This document shows, in pieces, positions 11,031 to 21,550 of a stretch of 64,000 nucleotides of DNA. The notes beneath the pieces are model-generated. The model saw nothing but the letters and a program-made list of their open reading frames with translations. It made no database searches and had not been told where the DNA came from. Positions within the stretch are counted from its first letter, which is position 1. The number at the start of each line of letters is the position of its first letter. This DNA is from Azolla caroliniana (lineage: Eukaryota; Polypodiophyta), in assembly GCA_043228905.1 (NCBI GenBank), contig JBHGNT010000003.1, forward strand, positions 4,154,001 through 4,218,000, in the 5' to 3' direction. The translations under genes were made by a program, and so were the position numbers.

Positions 11031-12529
11031 ATTGCATTATCCAAGAAAAAGATGAAATGTACCCCTTTACCCCTCAACACATATAGGCTAATATCAGTTT
11101 AAACCTTGGTGGTATTAGACACATTGATTTTACGGTTTACCCTACTAGGCAATAAAGCTCTCTACTTCATTGTTAAACTCAGATGCTTCACCTCCCTATA
11201 TATAATCACTCTATCTTCTCTTTGTTTAACATCACATCTCTCTCTAAAACCACAATGCTCTCTATTTCACCTTCAACTTAAGTCTCATATGTCTCTCTCT
11301 CCCTCTCTCTCTCTCTCCACACGTTATACTACATAGTCATACCTACATATCCAAATACTTTATGGAACATGGAAACGGCTCATATCAATACATGTTAGAG
11401 ATTGTCCACCATCAAAACCATGTTAACACTTGCTTTGATGTTAGATTGGATGGGGCATAGTAAGATTCTTGAGCGTTGAATGCCATTCTCACTTTCACGC
11501 GTGATATATTTGGTGTCATAGGTCATATTTAACTATAACTATATATATTTAAAATCATAACTCACATGTGCTTGGTTTTAGAGAAAGTGTGAGAATATTA
11601 AGACATGTTCATAGTTTTTTAAGAGATATATATGTTGATTTTTTTATTATCCTCGAAGGTAAAATGTGACCATAGTGATAGTTGTGCCCCGATGTCCCTT
11701 CTCACATTGAAAAGAGCATGAGCTATGTCATATGGATGTTGGCATCTATGATGTATAAATGAGTGGGCTTTTCGTGTTTGGAGACAAAGAGGGTTTTGTA
11801 GTTCAATGCAAAACATATAGCATAATACATGAAACATGAGATTCGCATATCTCCTAGGACCCAAACCATAATATATTTTTTAAGATAACAAGCTCAATTG
11901 TTAACATTATGTGTGAAAACATATGTGGTGAGGAATATGTGTGCCTTACAAAACCTTCCTTGTCACACCTTTGTTATGAGAATGGAACCACCCTTTTCAT
12001 ATGGAAGAGTATATGTGCTATATTTAGTGTTGAGGATAACTCATATCCTACCCACTCTTGTCATGAAAAATACCGATAAGGTAATTGTAAGGTATAGAAA
12101 TTTAATCTAAGCCCCCCCTCTCTTGTATAAATTATTGAATACATATATAGACCATTATTGTTTGATTAAGGATAATCTTCTCATTGTAATATTCCATCAG
12201 TTGTTATCTTCTTCTCTTTTGGTAAAACTCATCATTATATTAATAAATGTGTGTGAAAAGACTACATTGGTACTGCAATTGAGTGATGTCACCATATATG
12301 GAGCACATATAGTTGGTTGGAAGAGGCCAAAGGGAGAATGAATCATGTCGAGCTATAGTTTGCACAATCTTAGATGATAGGAAAAGAGGGTATCATCTTC
12401 GATTGTAGGAAGGTTTACCTAAAAGGCACAAGTTTCTCTGAATGAAAAAGATTGAACCTAAAGTAACAAGAATGAAGACTAGAAAAGGACTCAAAATACA
12501 TAGCAGGTGATGACCTCTGGGATTGCCTC
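11031..12529. other. AT-rich spacer, no gene seen
   Basis: It holds a short (CT)n tract near 11291-11318 and short open frames with no recognisable protein. The stretch 12340-12529 may already belong to the LINE relic that follows, but I cannot read protein in it. Confidence 0.55.
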
Positions 12530-13960
12530 AAGTTTTAAAATCATGTTTTGGGATTGTATAGGATATCCATGGTTCATAAAGGCTTGGGATTAAGTGATGT
12601 AGAATATTGTATTTCTTGTTGAAACTTGGGAACATGACAGTAAGTGCATACCTAATATTGATCACTACATCATAAAATCTATATGGTCGTGGACTAGATG
12701 TAATATTGGGCGACCAGGAGTGGAATGTGTTTATTGTGAGAGCTTGAAAACTTGCATAGGAGTATGTAAGTATGATGAATACAAAAGATATATGTGGGTT
12801 GAAGTAACATTACATGAAGGTAAACTCTATGTGGCATGTCGTTACATTCCTCGTAGAGAATCCAACTACTATAATGTTTATGACAAGATTCGATGATCCA
12901 TTTTCCAGTGTATGTGCTAACATTCTTACTTATGAGAAGAGTGGAGATGTGTTCATAATAGGAGATTTCAAATGATAGAGTTAAAACTTATCAAAATGTG
13001 GAAGTTAATGATAATGTAATGTTGTCATATTTGAGCATGACTCAGAAGATTGTAATTTGTACTATGTCATATTATGGGTAGGCTTCTCATACACATGCTT
13101 AAATGCACAAACTTGCATAATATATTCTCAATGGTACCCATGCATTCCCGATAACACATGTTGTGACATGTCTTCCAACCTTGGGAGGAAGTGTAGTTGA
13201 CTATGTATTGGTGAATATATGTGATGCATCCATAGTGAATACATTTAGTATGGTCCATAGTCACCTGACCTAGACCACAAGCCCTTATATTTGCACAATG
13301 TAACAAAAACTCACACATTGACCAAAAGAAAAAGAGATACAATATGCGACCTTGCTACGGAAAAGCTAATTTGTAAGCAAATGAGGTTGATAGTTATGTG
13401 ATGAACCTCTCACTTAGTAAAGATGTGCAAACAAATTTCGAACTTTTGAAAGATGTCATTCTCAAGGTAGGGTATCAATATTTTAGTGCATATGTAGGTT
13501 GACATTGGATGCTTAGTTTCCGATGCAATGCTCGATTTGATGAAGAATGCAAGGCTCATCTCAAAATGTTCAAGCTCACTAAAGATAAAAATGAGTCGAA
13601 AGCCCTCACATTATATGAATATCGAAGAATGTTAAGGAGGAAGAAGAAGCAATAGTATCAATTGCAAGAGAAGAGAAAACATAAATGTTTGACTCCAACC
13701 AAAGTTAGTCTGAAGACAACTCTAATTGGGAAATTCAACGATGAAGAGATGAAACAATATGTATGGAAGCTTTATAGCATGATGGTATAATGCCTATGAA
13801 TATATTGAGTATTTAATAGTAACACCGATGCTTTGTTATGGGGTGGAAGTATGGGACGTTTGCATCTTTAAGATCACTTGGAAAGTGTTTGACAATGTCC
13901 AAAAGTATGGGACTTGTGAATAAGCATTACTTCCATATTCATCATCATGAAGGCCCTTGA
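12530..13960 (+). mobile_element. Decayed LINE (non-LTR retrotransposon) with reverse-transcriptase core missing
   Basis: Frame-broken translation gives an apurinic-type endonuclease: an ETW-like segment near 12615, YVWVEVTLHEGKLYVACRY-like residues at about 12790, IIGDF near 12958 and SVVDYVLV at about 13190. It then gives the linker (DEECKAHLKMFKL, RRKKKQ, NDEEMKQYV at about 13545-13760) and a piece of the post-RT region reading PMLCYGVEVWD (about 13827-13860). The same YGVEVW region occurs in the minus-strand LINE near 28.3 kb. The RT palm between linker and YGVEVW is absent, so the copy is internally deleted as well as riddled with stops. Confidence 0.75.
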
Positions 13961-15692
13961 TGACCCTTTTTGGTGGCAAGCTTCCTTTTCCTTTTTGATA
14001 TATCTATCCTAAGTTTTACCAATTTACATTATCATTTTTATGCCTAACACCTCAAATGACCAATAGTGAGTGCATAATTAGCATGAATCCCAAATCTTAT
14101 GAAGAGATTTCCAAAAAGCCCTAGATCATAGAAGGTGGAGAGTCACAAACGTGCATAATTTGAATAAATCCTAAATCACACAAGCTTAACAAAGGTGTAG
14201 ACAGAGCCACAACAAGCTTATTAAGGTGGTGAACTCACAAAGGCCAAAACCCACAAAAGGATAGAAGTAGTAAGAAAGCTTTTATTCTCTTTGATAAAAA
14301 AATCATAGACTTTTGAAATATGTATACACATTTTCTACCACGATATCCGTTAAATATACATCTTTATTCCCTTTTCAACATGCATCTTTAAAATACCCCC
14401 CCTTTGTACATATACACATTCCGATTATTATGGTTATTATTTTTCCTCTTGTTCTCACACACTTGGATTGAGCAAATCAAGTTACATTTAGTGGCAATTT
14501 CCTTCTTGTACCAATTACATCATAGTGCCAAAAATACAAACATATAAAGAATGAGTGCTGAAATTCTCCATACTATATGTAATAGGAATCTAGGGTGTGT
14601 GATACTTAACTCTTGGTATATGTTGGACATATTTAATCACAGTGAAATTCCTACACTATTGCTATAAAGAATATTTGTTGATCTTTATGTGTTTATGAAA
14701 GGAAACTCTATTGGAATTACAAGGATTTTAGAGCACTAAAGAGGCTTTAAAGAATTTCAAAGTTCTCATGCAAGTCTTTAGATGTTGTATTTGTGAAACA
14801 TCACCATCGTAGACCGTCTCCAAATTCTCTTAATTATGTTCTTACCACAAAATGTCTATTCCAAGCACTTCCAACAAAGTTCTATCTAAAAATTCTATCA
14901 GACTCCTAACAAAGCTTCTACCACTACAACTTTGCCCTCTAATTTTCTTTTTCTTAAGTTTTTTGTATATTTGATGTTTTCACTACGTTACCTAAATCAA
15001 ACTTAGCACATGTCTTTTTCTTATATTCTCTTTTTGCTTTGTATAACCACGATTAATGTATTTTTTGTGTGTGTTGGTGACATGGATAGGCCAAATGCTA
15101 AGGCAAATGATGTGGTGGTTGGCTGATTAGAAACCGCCTAATCATGATTTGTTTACAATTCTTGTGTTCTTAACTTATTCCCAAACATTAAGCTATATTC
15201 TTAAATTTTTCAAAGAGACTCTATTCATGCCTTTAAAAACCAACCACCTTTCAATGAACGTTCAACATTTAAGGCTTCCAATATTTTCTATTTCCACCAT
15301 GTGATCACGACAAACAGATGACAATGTGGAAATAGAAAAGAAATATCAACTTGTTAGTAACATGTATTGTTGAATTGCATTTCAATTGCCATATGATTTC
15401 CTTTGGTGAAAAGGATGTTTATGGGCATACATTCCATAATATCCTAACTTCAAAATGATTATGCCAACTATATTCTAGAAACTTCAAAATTGAATACGCA
15501 CTATACATTGAAAAAACTTCACATAGTCGCGATTGGTGGAATTTTTAGTGTGAGGACATAAACTGTCAAGTTGTAAAGATGTTTATGAAGTGTTGTTTGG
15601 AAGAAGAAATTTCCTCTTGACTATTGAATTCAACACATGGTGATTGAAGTGCACGATAATAATCTACAAAATGCTACAAATTTTGTCGAATT
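13961..15692. other. AT-rich spacer, no gene seen
   Basis: No recognisable protein, RNA gene or element boundary. Base composition is uniformly AT-rich. Confidence 0.55.
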
Positions 15693-15885
15693 TAGAGTTT
15701 TCTTTAGAATTACAATAAGCCTATAAAAACCTTTACAATTGAGAAAATTAGACTTGTCTTAAAATCATGATAACCATGAAAACACCTAAACTCATTTGAC
15801 AAAAATAGACTTTTCTTGAGAATCACAACAAGCATGAGAACATCTTAATGTTTTATAGAACTAGACTTTTCTTTAGAATGACAAT
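15693..15885. repeat. Minisatellite, 56-57 bp unit, about 3.5 copies
   Basis: Units begin TAGA(C/G)TTTTCTTTAGAAT or close variants at 15693, 15749, 15806 and 15862. The regular spacing shows a true tandem array; copies are well diverged. Confidence 0.75.
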
Positions 15886-16296
15886 TGTAATATATTATCA
15901 TCGTGTACCTTACTTTTGAAATGAAACTTACTTAAAGGCATCTCATTATCATATCAATGAACCAAAACGCATTCACTATTTCATAATTACTTGTTGATTT
16001 GGAGTTGACACAAGTATTTTTCGTGGATCATATGTCTTCAAATACATATATTGCGAGATTCATAGATATTCAAGAAATAGTTCTTGATTTGTAATTTGGC
16101 CACTCCTACACCTCTAATAGATTCATTTATTAGATTTCATGTTTTGTTTGTTAGATCCTTGATAGTCATGAGTTTGACGTAAACTTTCTTATTATATTGT
16201 TGTCGACAACTTCTCATTTTACTTATTACTTTATCCCAAAATATAGTACATGTGTGAAGAAGTGAAGATACGATATTATTAAATATCTTGTTACGA

Positions 16297-16548
16297 ACAA
16301 ATCTTCTCATCCTAAAGTCGTAAAAAGTACACATAAACCTATTATTTTTATGTACCATTCTATATGGTGGAAGCTTCACACTAAGTTAAACGATCACATG
16401 GCACCCCAAGATGGTTACTAACAAATCTTCTCATTCCAAAGTCACAAAAAGTACACATGAACCTAATAATTTTAATGTACCATTTTATTTTGCATTGTAT
16501 TAGATTGTGGAAGCCACACTACATTAATTGATCACATGACATCCCAAG
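16297..16548. repeat. Tandem duplication, 124-bp unit, two copies
   Basis: ACAAATCTTCTCAT(C/T)C starts copies at 16297 and 16421. Both carry AAAAAGTACACAT(A/G)AACCTA, a poorly matched AATGTACCAT zone, and GATCACATG(G/A)CA(C/T)CCCAAG near the end. Non-coding. Confidence 0.85.
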
Positions 16549-17409
16549 TTTTTTGAAGGCATTAAGGTTTGGATACATATTATTTCACTAGTACTACTAG
16601 TGATTAGGTCCCCAACATAATTAAAGTTTCTTCACATATTTTAATTAGAAATTAGTTTTAAATACATATATGATATACATATGTGTGTATTTGTGATGCT
16701 TTAAGTTGAATGCATCTTGAGCTACTGTGAATTGCACATATAAATCATTCATATATGTTTTCTACTCCATTAGGTGTGACATATATTTTAAAATTTCATA
16801 TTGAAACATGAACTAGAAGGCATGATTCAGGGCAACCTATCTTAAAATATAGTTACACTAGCAATGTACGTGGTGGACACTGGATAGTAGTGCCAAAACC
16901 CTAAGATCTACCTTGACTAGCATATCTAAGGTCAAAATGTGTAAGTTGAGTGTGCAATTTTGAAGTGTTCAAATGAATTGATTATGGAACTTAAGGGACA
17001 TTGAAAATGTGTTTATCAATTGACAATACACTAGAACTTAAGGGACATTTCGGATGCATGTTCGCTTGAGTACTTGTGGTAGTGGGACAAAGTTCTTGGA
17101 AATGTGCTTCTAGTGCATGTAGTGGGGTCAGATTGTCAACCCATTAGTCATAGTTGTGATCCATGAATATGTCAACAAGTTGAGCTTTGTGGAAGAGAGG
17201 ATTGAGTAGAAAGTAAAGTTATGGGAACAAAGCGGGTCTGGAAGGACAAGTTCATAGAAAATCATTCGCTAAGTTTTGGAATGATCCAAGTGTTTCTCTA
17301 AGCTTCCACCACATGGATTTGCCAACATATTAGATGGATGTGAAGTTCAACTTTTTGAATGGCTTGGAGGAACCATAAAAAATTGAGACACGTGATTTTT
17401 CCCCGGGTT
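16549..17409. other. AT-rich spacer, no gene seen
   Basis: Nothing recognisable. It ends abruptly at the GC-rich island that follows. Confidence 0.5.
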
Positions 17410-18130
17410 TTCACATTGTGGCCAAGAATCTTCATGACATCAGCCCCCACCAAACCGCACATCCATCGGTATGTGCCAAGACAAAGGTAAAGTGTGAAAG
17501 ATTCTGGCCGCAACGATCAACCCGGCCTTCCGTAATCCGCTTCCTGGCTGTCGTGTCGGCCTCTGTTGGTCCCGAACCGTCGACTTTCGGTTCCTTCCTT
17601 CCGACTCGCGCTTGCTTCTTCGTAGTCTCATTCCGACCTCTCGGTGGGTCGTTCGTCACGACTCCTCCGAACGCATGCTTGCTCTTTGGTCCTCGATCAA
17701 CCATATGCATGCCTCAAGCTCCGTCCCTAGAATCTGTGTCCTCTGCGTCCAAGGAACACCCTTTCACTGGCCCGCTTAGCCTCCTTTTCGCGATGCTCCG
17801 TTTGGGTTTGGTGCCGTTATCCGCCTTCGTTCCCTCGCCCCCACTTGCTCTCACCTTGGGCTTACGCTTCCCACGACAATTGTTGCCACTCCGACTGAGC
17901 CACCGAGGTCTTCGATACAGGTGTGGAGGATCCTTCTCCGGCCTCCAGTGTCCTTCGAGGCCACCGACCCGTGCAATCCACTTCGCGCCTGTACTCCCGT
18001 CTCGACACTTTCATGTGCCGTGTTCCCTCTGACTTCGCCTCGCAAGAAACTCATTCTGCTCTCCTCCTGTGCTTGGCACCGCCGTGCCGAACTTCGGTCT
18101 TTTCTCGTGCTCGTTGTCATGAAGTACGAA
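17410..18130. other. GC-rich island of unknown origin
   Basis: About 700 bp of markedly GC- and CpG-rich DNA lies in AT-rich surroundings, with sharp edges. A 204-codon open frame on the plus strand (17418-18032) is Pro/Ser/Leu/Arg-rich with no motif I recognise, and other frames are open too, as expected for GC-rich DNA. It may be a piece of an LTR retrotransposon (the nearby copia element is also GC-rich) or transferred DNA. I cannot assign it. Confidence 0.4.
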
Positions 18131-18244
18131 AGTGTCACATTAAAAGTCTACAATAAGTTAAATATGTAACTAAAATAAAATAAATCTTGATAATATTTTA
18201 TACATAAAGATAATATTAACATTATATGTGGAGGTAAAAAAAAT

Positions 18245-18560
18245 AAAAAATGTTATATTACATGGACCAAAGAGGATTTGAGCCAATAACTCCCCCCACC
18301 TTATGACACTCTAACGTATTTAGCCTATACTAACAATTTACAAGAGATTATATGCATTGTTTTATTTGAAGTAGTATTTTATAGTCTAAATCATGTAATA
18401 CACCATATAGCAAATTACATGGGCAAATGGGGACTTGAACCAACAACCCCAACCCTATGGACATTCAAACCTTACCATTTAGCCTATGCTGGTGATGTAT
18501 GTGTTATAGTATGTATGGTTTAAACCATGAAATGTACCACATGTGCACCTTATAACACAC
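18245..18560 (-). repeat. Duplicated tRNA-like (SINE-like) segment, two diverged copies
   Basis: Two copies about 157 bp apart (TACATGGACC at about 18259, TACATGGGCA at about 18416). On the minus strand each contains a Pol III B-box-like block: GGTTCAAGTCCCC in the second copy, more decayed in the first. A tRNA-D-arm-like TAGGCTAAATGGTAAG also reads on that strand. This fits a tRNA-derived SINE head or a tRNA pseudogene that was locally duplicated. A cloverleaf was not established. Confidence 0.45.
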
Positions 18561-18607
18561 ATGCAAGAGCCTCTCTGCATGTGCACCATATAGCACACAT
18601 GTAAGAG

Positions 18608-18938
18608 TGTTGAGCGGCAAGCTCAATCGGAGCCGAATCGGCTGAATAAGCCTGAGCCTGTGAGCACCCGGTGAGCTAGGGAGCCGGTTAGCCGGATCCA
18701 TCAGTTACCGGAAGACTAGTAGCAACTAGGCTACTAGGGAGTTAATAGTCTCGTAGTTAGTGTCAGACGCTCGAGTGAGCATTGAAGTATGCGGTACTTT
18801 TGTCAGTCCTCTCAGGACTTGTATAAATAGTGTTGTTGAGCACGTTTCATGTACAGAGAACTATTATTGTTTTGTAATAGATTCAAAATGTTCTGCTCTC
18901 TCTCTGTCTCTCCCAAGTACTCTCTGTATTCTGTGTAT

Positions 18939-18983
<45 letters not shown>

Positions 18984-19032
18984 GCTACGTAGCCAAGTTG
19001 TTGTCTTACGCTTCCACACATTCGTTTTAACA
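18608..19032 (+). repeat. 5' LTR of the copia element
   Basis: It starts TGTTGAGC and ends TTTTAACA directly before the primer-binding site. It contains TATAAATA at 18832-18839 and a (CT)n run at about 18942-18980. No matching 3' copy was seen, so the left edge is set by the TG...CA rule rather than by comparison. Confidence 0.7.
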
Positions 19033-19044
19033 TGGTATCAGAGC
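19033..19044 (+). other. Primer-binding site, initiator tRNA-Met type
   Basis: TGGTATCAGAGC is the standard plant copia primer-binding site, complementary to the 3' end of initiator methionine tRNA. It follows the LTR end directly. Confidence 0.9.
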
Positions 19045-19145
19045 GCGAGGGTTGAAGACCTCTACAGCCGACATTTGCTTTCGCAAGACAAACCCTACAG
19101 GTTGTGAGAACAGAACAGTAGACAGAGAAAAAAAGAAAATAAAAA

Positions 19146-20040
19146 ATGGATAGAAGTATGGCGAGTTCACTTCCTACAGAGAAGCTCGACCAGAGCAACT
19201 ACGCGTCCTGGTCATACAAAATGCACCAGTACCTATTGGGGCATGGGTATTAGAGTTTCGTGGAAGGAATGAATGAGGTAGCACCAGAGCCTGGACACAA
19301 GGACTTCCCAATATGGGAGCAAGGAGCAAGCCGGATATTATACTACCTCACGTCCTGTGTGCACGACCAAATGCTCGGCTACATCAAGGATGCAAAGACG
19401 CTGAAGGAGGCCTGGGAAAATATGCGTAAGATTTTCGTTGCAAGTACCACAACCCGTAAGTTGCAGCTCCGGCAAGAGCTGAACAACATCTGACAAAGAG
19501 ATATGTCGGTTACAGACTACACCACCAAAATAAAGGAGATTTGCGACGCGCTCGGGTCCATCAACGTGACGGTGGACGAAGACGAAATGGTACAAATCTG
19601 CCTTGGTGGTCTAGCGCAAAGCTACGAGCCAATCTGGACAACGATCTGCACTCGGGAGAAACCACCGACCTTCTTCGACTTGCAATTGATGCTGATGGTC
19701 GAAGAAAACCACGCGAGTGGGTCCAGGACCACTCAATCGGACAACCAGATGCTGTACACGAAGGCGGATAGGCCTCGTGGGCGTGAGGGACGAGGTGGGT
19801 TGGCACACACTGGAGGCGGCCAACAAGAGTAGGAAAGAAGGCACAGAGAACGTGCCGACAACAATCCGGGACTTCCACAAGCAAGGGGAGTCAAGGCGGC
19901 GCCGGAGGTTGGCAAGACAAATCCGCCACGGAATGCTAGTACTTTGGCAAAAAGGGCCACAGAGAAAGCGAGTGCTAGAAGAAGCGCGCCGATTCGGACA
20001 TATCTGGATCCGGCAAAACTGGTCGGGAGAACCGGCAAAG
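19146..20040 (+). pseudogene. copia gag, broken
   Basis: The frame begins MDRSMASSLPTEKLDQSNYA and matches copia Gag (YASWSYKMHQYL; KLQLRQEL; SVTDYTTKIKEICDAL). It is interrupted by TAG at 19251-19253 where Trp is expected and by TGA at 19491-19493 where Arg is expected; the next stretch stays in the same frame to about 19832. A frame change follows. The zinc knuckle near 19940 (GKKGHRESEC) has lost one Cys to Phe and has a stop next to the first Cys. Damage is mostly C-to-T or G-to-A, typical of methylated, silenced elements. Confidence 0.85.
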
Positions 20041-20101
20041 CTCGCATGACGCGCAAGGATCGAAAGGATCGGGAACCGGGAAAGCCGGTAAAGGGCCAAC
20101 C

Positions 20102-21250
20102 TTGGTGATGAAACACAAGGCTAACTCGATGAAGAAGACCACTTCCAAACTGGAGGAAGTATGGTATGTTGATTTCGGTGCGTCGAACCACATGACGAGC
20201 CATGAAGAGTGGTTCTCTTATCTGGAGAAACCGGAACAACCGAGAGTTGTCGAAATCGGATACGACACTGTTCACCCAATTGTGCATATCGGAGAAGTCC
20301 CTTTGAGCCACGTCGGACAGAGGGGGAAGCTGATGAACGTATTACACATTCCGACTATCACGAAGAACCTGGTGTCGGTTGGACAGATTGTCGACTAGGG
20401 GATGTAGGTGCGGTTTATGCACCTTGGGTGCTTCATCGAGGAAGAGGGCCAAATCATTGTGCAAGGGCGCAAAGACGGGAGGATGTTCGTCCTCAACACC
20501 AATGACGTTGGCACCGCGTTGTTCGCCAAAGGATAGAAGATTGAATCGGATATAGATCTTTAGCACAAGCGGATCGACCACGTCAATTAACGGAGGCTTC
20601 AAGATCTGCAAACGAAACAAGTTGTTTTCGGTTTACTGAAGTTCAGTGGCCGGAAGGCCCCAATATGTGAAGCCTGCCAACTCAGGAAGCAACACCAACT
20701 TCTATTCCCCACCGAACGAAACTGGAGCTATAACAACCTCGACCTTATCCATTCGGATGTATGGGGATCGACACAGAACGTTAGTCTTGGCGGGAGTCGA
20801 TATTTTGTCTCCATCATCAACGACTACAGTTGGCACACATGGATCTACCTCATTGAGTGGAAGAGCGAAGTCTTCGAGTGTTTTTGGAACCTACAAAGCT
20901 TGGTAGAACGGGAAACGGAGAGGAAGATCAAGTGCCTCAGGTCAGATGGCGGAAAAGAATATTTTTTCGGCCAATTCAACAGTTATCTTCAGCAAACAGG
21001 AATTCGGCGAGAGTTCAGTTGTAGATACACACCGGAACAGAACGGTGTAGCCGAGAGGAAGAACCGACGAAGGGGGAGACAAGAAGAAGAAAGGAGCCGA
21101 GTCGACAAAGGAAGTCGACACATCCGAACAAGTCGGAACAAGCGGCAACGGCGACAAAGTCAAGGACAACCCGACCGGAAGAAGAAGGCCAAGACCTGGA
21201 CATGGTTCGATGTGGTGAAGGGCCTGAAACTTTATTTCATCATAGGCCCC
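20102..21250 (+). pseudogene. copia pol: protease and integrase, broken and truncated
   Basis: The protease region shows VWYVDFGASNHM, where the catalytic DSGA has become DFGA. Then comes LMNVLHIPTITKNLVSVGQI and a stop at about 20396. The pre-integrase zinc region and integrase core follow in shifted frames: CEACQLRKQH near 20670, LIHSDVWG near 20745, CLRSDGGKEY near 20935 and RYTPEQNGVAERKNR near 21025. After that it is a Lys/Arg/Gln-rich tail. Reverse transcriptase and RNase H are absent. Confidence 0.82.
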
Positions 21251-21550
21251 TAGTCAATCCTAGAAAAATAAAAGAGGGATGAATCGGATGTGTAAATTTA
21301 CCCAAATAGCTCTTATAATTGAGCAAATGGGGTTGATTTGATCATATAATGAATTGTGTGAATACTACCTCTAGCCAAGGGCATTTGAGAAACTGATGAA
21401 AATGAGAGGCATTTGGGATGTAAAGAAAAACGTGAGTGCTTTAAAGTCTTTTGCTATTTTCCTTTGATATTTTACCACGAATTCTGGCTTACCATATTCT
21501 GTTTGTATCCAGAGAGAGCGGCCGAAAAATGTTTTTGCTATACGAGGAGA

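Larger units (their letters stand above)
18608..21250 (+). mobile_element. Degenerate Ty1/copia LTR retrotransposon, 3' part lost
   Basis: The order is 5' LTR, tRNA-iMet primer site, gag, zinc knuckle, protease, integrase: the copia order. After the integrase core the sequence passes to a Lys/Arg-rich stretch and ends near 21250. No reverse transcriptase, RNase H or 3' LTR was found. Several in-frame stops and at least one frameshift mean it cannot code for working proteins. Confidence 0.88.

Noticed and set aside
17418-18032. 204-codon plus-strand open frame in the GC-rich island
   Set aside because: GC-rich DNA has few stops by chance, several frames and both strands are open at once, and the translation has no recognisable domain.
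18608-21250. Complete, potentially active copia element
   Set aside because: No RT, RNase H or 3' LTR, plus in-frame stops and a changed protease active site.
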